The position numbers and the translations under genes are program-made. Shown here one piece after another: positions 59,071 to 64,000 of a stretch of DNA of 64,000 nucleotides; position 1 is the first letter of the stretch; each line of letters starts with the position of its first letter. Under the pieces are notes generated by a model, which did not search any database, was not told the DNA's origin, and saw nothing but the letters and a program-made list of their open reading frames with translations. The stretch spans positions 1,071,083-1,135,082 of the forward strand of contig NZ_JANHAW010000001.1 of the NCBI RefSeq assembly GCF_024464595.1, given 5' to 3'. The DNA is from Halobellus litoreus. Its GTDB lineage: Archaea; Halobacteriota; Halobacteria; Halobacteriales; Haloferacaceae.

Positions 59071-60914
59071 ACTGGATCATCGGCCTCTCGATCGGACTCC
59101 GGCTGCTCGGCGTCGTCTACTCGATCCTGCTGCTCGCCCGCACCCGAGACCGTCGATTCGGCTTCCTGACGCTGCTTTTGTCGTTCATGGCGCTTCGACA
59201 ACTGCTCACCGTGCAGACGGCGAGCACCGGGCTCGAAGAACTCCCCGGCCTCGTCGTGAGCACGCTCGCCTTGCTGACGGTGTACTACTTCTCCGAATAC
59301 ATCGAGGAGGAAACCGCCATCAAGACGCAACTGCAGACGGTGAACGAGCGGCTTCGCGGCTTTCAGAAGGCCATCGAACACGCCGGACACGCGATCTTCC
59401 TCACCGACACGGACGGGACCATCGAGTACGCGAACCCGGCCGTCGAGTCGGTCACCGGATACGAACCGGACGAGGTGACCGGAGAGAACCCGCGGATCTG
59501 GCAGTCAGGAACGCACGACGAGGCGTTCTACGCGGAGCTCTGGGAGCAGATCGAGTCGGGGTCGGTGTGGGAGGGCGAACTCACGAACCGACGGAAATCG
59601 GGCGCGCTCTGCTGGGTCGACACCACCATCGCGCCGATCACCGACGGCGGCGACGTTGAGCGGTACGTCGCGATCGAACGCGACATCACCGAGCGAAAGG
59701 AGCGCGAGATGCGGATCGAGGATCAGAACGAGCGGTTGACGCTGCTGAACAACACGAACGAGGTACTCCGCGACATCAACCGCGAACTGGTCGCCGCGTC
59801 GACGCGCCAGGAGATCGAGTCTGCCGTGTGCGAACGGTTCGCTCAGTCCGACCTCTTCGACGTGGCCTGGATCGGGTCCCGAGGGCTCGTCGACGGGACA
59901 GTGAGTCCGCGCGCGTGCGCCGGCACCGACCGCGAATCGCTCGACGGTCACATCGAGCGGCTGTGCGCCGCCGATCCGACGCCGATCGAGCAGGCGCTGG
60001 ACGAGCAGCAGCCCGTGTTCACCGAGCGAGAGAACGACCCGTTGCAGGCGGCCGGCGAGACACGGAGCGTCGTGGTTCCGCTCACTTACCGCGGTGCGGA
60101 GTACGGCGTCCTCGTCGCCGTGACTAACCAGGCGAACGCGTTCGATTTGATCGAACTGAACATCTTCGCCGAACTCGGCGGCACCGTCGCGGACGCGATC
60201 AGCGCCGTCGAGTCAAAGCGGACGCTCGCTTCCGACAGCGTCACCGAACTGACGTTCCAGTTGGCGGGCATCGACGAGCCGTTGGCGAACATAGCCGACC
60301 AGCTCGACTGTACGGTCACCGCCGAGCACATCGTCGACGACGGCGACGGCGATCGTGTCCAGTACGTCACCGTCACCGACAGCGACCCGGAAGCCGTCAC
60401 CGAGTACGTGAACAGAGCCGACGGCATCGACAGCGCACAGCACGTTTGCACGCACGGGGACCGTGCGTTGTTTCGGCTGTCGATCGGCGAGCGGTCCATC
60501 GTCGCGACGCTGGCACAGTACGGCGCGGCCATCGAATCGCTGTCGCTCACCGGAGCGAGCGGTGAACTGGTCGCACAGGTCGCGAGCTCGAACGACGTCC
60601 GATCCGTCGTCGACGCGCTCCGGACGAGGTACGACGACCTGACGCTGGTCGCACAGCGGGAGTGCGAGCGGGACGTGCAGACCGAAGCCGCCTTCCGGGA
60701 GCGGCTGTCGGCGGCACTGACGGACCGACAACGCGAGGCGGCACGGACCGCGTACTTCGCCGGGTTCTTCGAGTGGCCGCGGGAGCACAGCGGCGAAGAG
60801 GTGGCGTCGATGATGGACATCTCACAGACGACGTTCACGCAGCACCTCCGGGCGGCCGAGAACAAGCTCTTCGCCGCCCTGTTCGACGAGACGATGGGGA
60901 ACCGAACGGGGTGA
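59067..60914 (+). CDS. Bat/DmsR-like transcription regulator (membrane, PAS, GAF, HTH-10)
   Basis: The 615-residue protein starts at ATG 59067 (MNWIIGLSIGLRLLGVVYS) with two or three N-terminal helices (about 1-75). A PAS domain follows (about 95-215, HAGHAIFLTDTDGTIEYANPA to YVAIERDITERKERE), then a GAF domain (about 235-385). Next are the bacterioopsin-activator region (about 390-545) and a C-terminal HTH-10 domain (LTDRQREAARTAYFAGFFEWPREHSGEEVASMMDISQTTFTQHLRAAENKL, given here as known motif words only: LTDRQREAARTAYFAG, MMDISQTTFTQHLRAAE). It is divergent from the molybdoenzyme operon, like dmsR in Halobacterium, and is its likely activator. Confidence 0.9.
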   Translation: MNWIIGLSIGLRLLGVVYSILLLARTRDRRFGFLTLLLSFMALRQLLTVQTASTGLEELPGLVVSTLALLTVYYFSEYIEEETAIKTQLQTVNERLRGFQKAIEHAGHAIFLTDTDGTIEYANPAVESVTGYEPDEVTGENPRIWQSGTHDEAFYAELWEQIESGSVWEGELTNRRKSGALCWVDTTIAPITDGGDVERYVAIERDITERKEREMRIEDQNERLTLLNNTNEVLRDINRELVAASTRQEIESAVCERFAQSDLFDVAWIGSRGLVDGTVSPRACAGTDRESLDGHIERLCAADPTPIEQALDEQQPVFTERENDPLQAAGETRSVVVPLTYRGAEYGVLVAVTNQANAFDLIELNIFAELGGTVADAISAVESKRTLASDSVTELTFQLAGIDEPLANIADQLDCTVTAEHIVDDGDGDRVQYVTVTDSDPEAVTEYVNRADGIDSAQHVCTHGDRALFRLSIGERSIVATLAQYGAAIESLSLTGASGELVAQVASSNDVRSVVDALRTRYDDLTLVAQRECERDVQTEAAFRERLSAALTDRQREAARTAYFAGFFEWPREHSGEEVASMMDISQTTFTQHLRAAENKLFAALFDETMGNRTG

Positions 60915-61041
60915 CAGGCGGCGACACTGACGGGGTCGGTCGGGAACCGACCGCGTCGGTCCGGAACTGACGGCTCCGGTCTCGAACGTCGAGCCGCGTG
61001 TCATCACGGTCCGAGGTCCGGATCGGGGCGGACGAGAGCGC

Positions 61042-61926
61042 TTACCCCAGCGAGATGTCGAGATACAGCATCACCACGACGCCGATGATCGTGCCGAGCG
61101 TCGCGATCCGCTCGTGGCCGCCGGTGTGGGTCTCCGGGACGATCTCGTCGCTGATGACGAACAGCATCGCGCCGGCGGCGAAGCCCATCGCGTAGGGCAG
61201 CAGCGCCGAAATCGTCTGGACGGCGTAGGCCCCGAGGACGGCCAGCGGGATCTCGACGATTCCCGACCGGATTCCGGTGAAGACGGCGTACGCGCGGCGG
61301 TTGAGGCCGGCGTTGACCGCCGCGACGGACACCGCGAGCCCCTCGGGGATGTTCTGGATGCCGATCGCGAGCATCAGCGGGATCGCGCCCGCGACGTCGC
61401 CGCTGCCGAACCCGACGCCGACGGCGAGGCCCTCGGGCATGTTGTGGAGCGTGATCGCGAAGATGAAGAGCACGACCGGGGCGAGCCGTTCGTCGTCGAG
61501 CGGGAGCGCCTCGCTGGGGTTGGCCGCGTCGGCACGCCGACGGCCCGTGAGGAGGTAGTGCACGTGGGGGACGAGGCCGTCGGACCGGTCGAGAAAGAGC
61601 GCGCCGAGCAGCACGCCGACGAGGGTCGGGATCGGGTTCCCGCCCGAATAGATCTCGATCCCCGGGATGATCAGACTCGTGAAACTGGCGGCGAGCATCA
61701 CGCCCGCGGCGAAGCCGAGCGCGCCGTCGAGCGCCCGCTCGGACGGGTCCCGCCAGACGAACACCAGCGACGCCCCGAGGAGGTTCATCCCGGCGATGAC
61801 GAGTCCGCCGACGAGGCCGTGGACGACCGGGTTCGAGCCGAACCACTCGACGAACAGGTCCGCGATCACGTCGTCGCCTCCGGGTCGGTCCGGCGCGTCG
61901 GCGCGGCGCGCGCGATCGCCGTCCAT
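61042..61926 (-). CDS. ZIP-family metal transporter
   Basis: The 294-residue membrane protein has eight hydrophobic segments. The ZIP metal-binding motifs are in helices 4 and 5: ITLHNMPEGLAVGVGFG and IGIQNIPEGLAVSVAAV. The loop between helices 3 and 4 is short and contains HVHYLL. It is likely to take up zinc or another divalent metal. The first 20 residues are Arg/Asp-rich; a GTG start at the VIADLFVEWFG segment would make a more typical N-terminus. Confidence 0.92.
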   Translation of the reverse strand: MDGDRARRADAPDRPGGDDVIADLFVEWFGSNPVVHGLVGGLVIAGMNLLGASLVFVWRDPSERALDGALGFAAGVMLAASFTSLIIPGIEIYSGGNPIPTLVGVLLGALFLDRSDGLVPHVHYLLTGRRRADAANPSEALPLDDERLAPVVLFIFAITLHNMPEGLAVGVGFGSGDVAGAIPLMLAIGIQNIPEGLAVSVAAVNAGLNRRAYAVFTGIRSGIVEIPLAVLGAYAVQTISALLPYAMGFAAGAMLFVISDEIVPETHTGGHERIATLGTIIGVVVMLYLDISLG

Positions 61927-62183
61927 CGGCGTCTCGGGTCGGTGCGATCGGGGCCCGCGGTCCGACGTCTCGAACAGGTGACCATAGCAACGGGCTGATC
62001 GCGGAACGTCTTATAGTGTCGGTCGGCTCCAGGACGGCAGCAGCCCGGAACCCCGCTCGTGGCGGGATCGCGAGAGCTCGCGCTCGCGATGCTGTTTCTC
62101 TCCACTGCGAGTCCCAACTCGCACGTCACCACGCAGTATCTCGGTGGGGACGCTTTTTGTACTCGCCGGCGATGGGTCGGGGT

Positions 62184-62969
62184 ATGCCGACGCCTGTCGC
62201 GGCCTGCCAACTCGCGCTCTCAGATCTCGACGCCGAGGCGAACCTCGCAGCCGTCGAGTCGCGCGTTCGCGGACTGCCCGACGAGGTCGCGGTCGCGCTC
62301 TTCCCCGAGTACGCGCTCACCGGCTTCGTCGCCGACCAGCGCGTCGCCGAGGTCGCGCTCTCCCGAGACGGGCCGGAAGTCGAGCGCCTCGAATCGCTCG
62401 CCCGCGAGTCGGGGACGGCGCTTCTCGTCGGGTTCGTCGAGCGCGCGGCGGACGGCGAACGCGGGCGGGAGGCACTCTACAACACGACAGTGTACGTCGC
62501 GCCGGACGGCGCACGCGCGTTCTATCGGAAGCGACACCTGTGGGAAGGCGAGCGCGAGGTGCTCGACGCCGGCACCGAGCGGGTCGTCGTCGACACCCCC
62601 GTCGGGAAAGCGGGGATCCTCACCTGTTACGATCTCAACTTCGTCGGCGACAGCGCGGCGTTCACGCGGGACCGGGTGGACGCGCTGTTCGTGGTCGGCG
62701 CGTGGCCCGCCGCCTACAGCGAGAACTGGACCCTGCTCCTCCGCGCTCGGGCCCTGGACGGCGTCCGCTGGGTCGTCGGCGCGGGGCGGACGGGTCGCCG
62801 CGAGGTCCCCGACGCCAGGGCCGTCGCGTACGCCGGGCGATCGCTCGTCGCACGGCCGGACGGCGGGATCCACGCGTCGCTCGACCGACGGGAGGACGAC
62901 CTCGTCGCCGAACTAGATCCCGAGACCCTCGCCGCACAGCGGGACCTCGTCGGAATCTACGGCGAGTAG
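62184..62969 (+). CDS. Carbon-nitrogen hydrolase (nitrilase superfamily)
   Basis: The 261-residue enzyme starts at ATG 62184 (MPTPVAACQLALSDLD); an ATG four codons earlier is possible. The catalytic triad is Glu42 in LFPEYALTGF, Lys116 in FYRKRHLWEGE and Cys148 in ILTCYDLNF. The single-domain size fits omega-amidases and N-carbamoyl hydrolases. CYDLNFVGDSAAF departs from the common CYD-RFPE motif, so the substrate may be unusual. It stands alone. Confidence 0.92.
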   Translation: MPTPVAACQLALSDLDAEANLAAVESRVRGLPDEVAVALFPEYALTGFVADQRVAEVALSRDGPEVERLESLARESGTALLVGFVERAADGERGREALYNTTVYVAPDGARAFYRKRHLWEGEREVLDAGTERVVVDTPVGKAGILTCYDLNFVGDSAAFTRDRVDALFVVGAWPAAYSENWTLLLRARALDGVRWVVGAGRTGRREVPDARAVAYAGRSLVARPDGGIHASLDRREDDLVAELDPETLAAQRDLVGIYGE

Positions 62970-63047
62970 GACCGGGGCCCGGGACGACCGCCCGCGCGAC
63001 GCGTCGCCGACGGCGACTTTTTCACGTCGGCCGCCCTCGGTCGAGGT

Positions 63048-63458
63048 ATGACAGACAACGCGTCGGAGACCGACCGCGAACTCTCACTCGGCGTCCCCAG
63101 AGGCGTCCTCGAATCGCTCCCCGACGACGGCGACAGCGCCGTCGCGGACATGAAGCAGGCCGTCGCTGGGTTAGAGGGGAGTCTCGAAGACGCGATCGAG
63201 TCGGCCGACTCCGACGCGGAGGCGGCGAGTTACGCCGTCGACGTCGTCGAGCACCTCGAAGACCGGATGGAGACGTACGACGAGTTCGTCCCCGAACTCC
63301 GGGCATGGGGACAGTCGCCGATCTACGCCATCGCCTGGCGGAACCTCTACGCGGAACTGATCGCGCAGATCTACGAACACAAGTGGCTCGCCGCCCACAT
63401 CGACCGCGAGCGGAACTACCGCCTCGTCGAGGACGGGATCCGCTTCGGCGACCGCTGA
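63048..63458 (+). CDS. Small helical conserved haloarchaeal protein, function unknown
   Basis: The 136-residue acidic protein looks all-alpha. A conserved-looking block is GVPRGVLESLPDDGDSAVADM, followed by helices and PELRAWGQSPIYAIAWRNLYAELIAQIYEHKWLAAHIDRER. Aromatic and His residues in the last helices suggest a packed core or ligand site. No family is recognised. It lies 75 nt before the SAMP-like gene in the same direction. Confidence 0.78.
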   Translation: MTDNASETDRELSLGVPRGVLESLPDDGDSAVADMKQAVAGLEGSLEDAIESADSDAEAASYAVDVVEHLEDRMETYDEFVPELRAWGQSPIYAIAWRNLYAELIAQIYEHKWLAAHIDRERNYRLVEDGIRFGDR

Positions 63459-63533
63459 CCGGTCGCCACCGGGAACGGCGCCGGCCCCGCACGGGCGCGC
63501 ACCTTTTTTGCCCGCTGCGCCCCAGAGTCGAGT

Positions 63534-63827
63534 ATGTCCGTTCAACTGCGGTTTTTCGCCACCTTTCGCGAAGCGGTGGGGACGAAGACGATCACCCGAG
63601 AGTACGACGCCAGGACCGTCGGCGACGTCCTCGTCGCCCTCGAAGACGAGTTCGAGGGGTTGGCCGGCGAGATTCTCGAAAACGGGACGGTGCGACCGCA
63701 GGTCAACGTCCTCCTGAACGGCCGCGACGTCGAACACGAACGGGGGATCGAGACGCCGATCGAACCCGACGACACGCTGAGCATCTTTCCGCCGGTCGCC
63801 GGCGGTGCGCGGGGAGGGGTTCCGTGA
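63534..63827 (+). CDS. samp3: Ubiquitin-like small archaeal modifier protein (SAMP3/MoaD-like)
   Basis: The 97-residue protein has a beta-grasp fold: MSVQLRFFATFREAVGTKTI, RTVGDVLVALEDEFEGL, VRPQVNVLLNGRDVEHERGI and DDTLSIFPPVAGG. From memory it resembles Haloferax SAMP3, whose Gly-Gly end is activated by E1-like UbaA and joined to lysines or used in sulfur transfer. Here six residues (ARGGVP) follow the Gly90-Gly91 that should be the C-terminus. Activation would therefore need processing. The stop overlaps the GTG of the next gene by 4 nt. Confidence 0.88.
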   Translation: MSVQLRFFATFREAVGTKTITREYDARTVGDVLVALEDEFEGLAGEILENGTVRPQVNVLLNGRDVEHERGIETPIEPDDTLSIFPPVAGGARGGVP

Positions 63828-64000
63828 GCGACGCGCGAGTACGCAGAGAGAAGTCCTTCCGCGGGATCTCTCTCAGACTGGCGCGACACTACCTCGAAAA
63901 ACTCGGCGGCGACGCCGTCAGCGACGACCGCGTCGCGGCCGAGGACTGGACGGCATCGCTGTCGGCGGAGAAGGTCTCGATCGGCCCGACGCTGAAACTC
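63824..64000 (+). CDS. Haloarchaeal protein of unknown function, partial at the right edge
   Basis: A GTG start at 63824 overlaps the SAMP-like stop (GTGA) and opens a frame that stays open to the window end (59 codons). It begins MSDARVRREKSFRGISLRL and has a predicted helix, RHYLEKLGGDAV, followed by a beta-like SAEKVSIGPTLKL. The regular codon use and tight coupling support a real gene. The family was not recognised; the position suggests a link to SAMP or molybdopterin sulfur transfer. Confidence 0.7.
   Translation, partial: MSDARVRREKSFRGISLRLARHYLEKLGGDAVSDDRVAAEDWTASLSAEKVSIGPTLKL

Noticed and set aside
60915-61041. GGTCGGTC/GACCGACC-type short repeats between the regulator and the ZIP gene
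   Set aside because: They are short and imperfect and of a kind expected by chance in GC-rich DNA with GGTCGG bias; at most they form a terminator between convergent genes.

Overview
The window reads as haloarchaeal chromosome (class Halobacteria): GC-rich, strongly acidic proteins, RNA polymerase B split into B' and B'', an rpoH gene, archaeal histone, Pus10, TgtA/ArcS archaeosine enzymes, a SAMP-type ubiquitin-like protein, leaderless-looking genes with TATA boxes about 25-30 nt before the start, and tRNA genes without an encoded CCA. The genus cannot be fixed from the sequence alone.

Layout. 1-3.2 kb: rpoH-rpoB''-rpoB' on the minus strand. 3.5-9.2 kb: a candidate structured RNA, pgi, two small conserved proteins and the secFD export motor. 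9.2-17.3 kb: rnhB, pus10, a DUF4112 protein, an ABC exporter, sppA with a DUF4350 partner, trmY, a CHY zinc finger protein and tRNA-Pro followed by a duplicated tRNA 3' end. 17.4-24.2 kb: membrane proteins, a VOC protein, an arylsulfotransferase-like protein, Nudix, CPBP and HtpX proteases, and two more copies of the structured RNA. 24.2-31.2 kb: tgtA and arcS (archaeosine), a flavin-fold protein, a histidine kinase and two membrane proteins. 31.3-36.9 kb: a sucrose/fructan island of GH13, GH32 (with an unusual N-terminal domain) and GH68 enzymes. 37-42.7 kb: universal stress protein, DUF309, YeiH-type transporter, tRNA-Arg with a second duplicated 3' end, a DAACS symporter and a lipoprotein. 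42.9-46.1 kb: RPA, histone and histone-deacetylase-like genes. 46.2-51.2 kb: an amino acid permease with two UspA proteins, CCA-adding enzyme and two tRNAs. 51.3-60.9 kb: a respiratory molybdoenzyme operon (Fe-S subunit, NrfD anchor, catalytic subunit, TorD-like chaperone, ApbC) divergent from a Bat/DmsR-like regulator. 61-64 kb: ZIP transporter, nitrilase-fold amidase, a small protein and a SAMP3/MoaD-like protein.

Functional themes: export and membrane quality control (SecFD, SppA, HtpX, CPBP); tRNA maturation, including both enzymes for the T-loop m1-pseudouridine-54 and both for archaeosine-15, plus CCA addition; fructan/sucrose use; chromatin; anaerobic respiration.

The strongest undescribed-looking signal is a three-copy family of intergenic RNAs (3484-3597 plus; 21080-21196 minus; 24000-24123 plus). 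Each has a TATA-like box at the same distance from a conserved GTGAYCTGA start, two hairpins that covary between copies, and a possible conserved pseudoknot. Other strong signals are a 16-bp direct repeat 53 bp apart in the molybdoenzyme control region resembling the remembered Bat UAS, two 26-codon leaderless-looking upstream ORFs abutting or overlapping rpa and the dmsR-like gene, matching stem-loop plus duplicated tRNA 3' end arrangements behind tRNA-Pro and tRNA-Arg, and a SAMP-like protein whose terminal Gly-Gly is masked by six extra residues.
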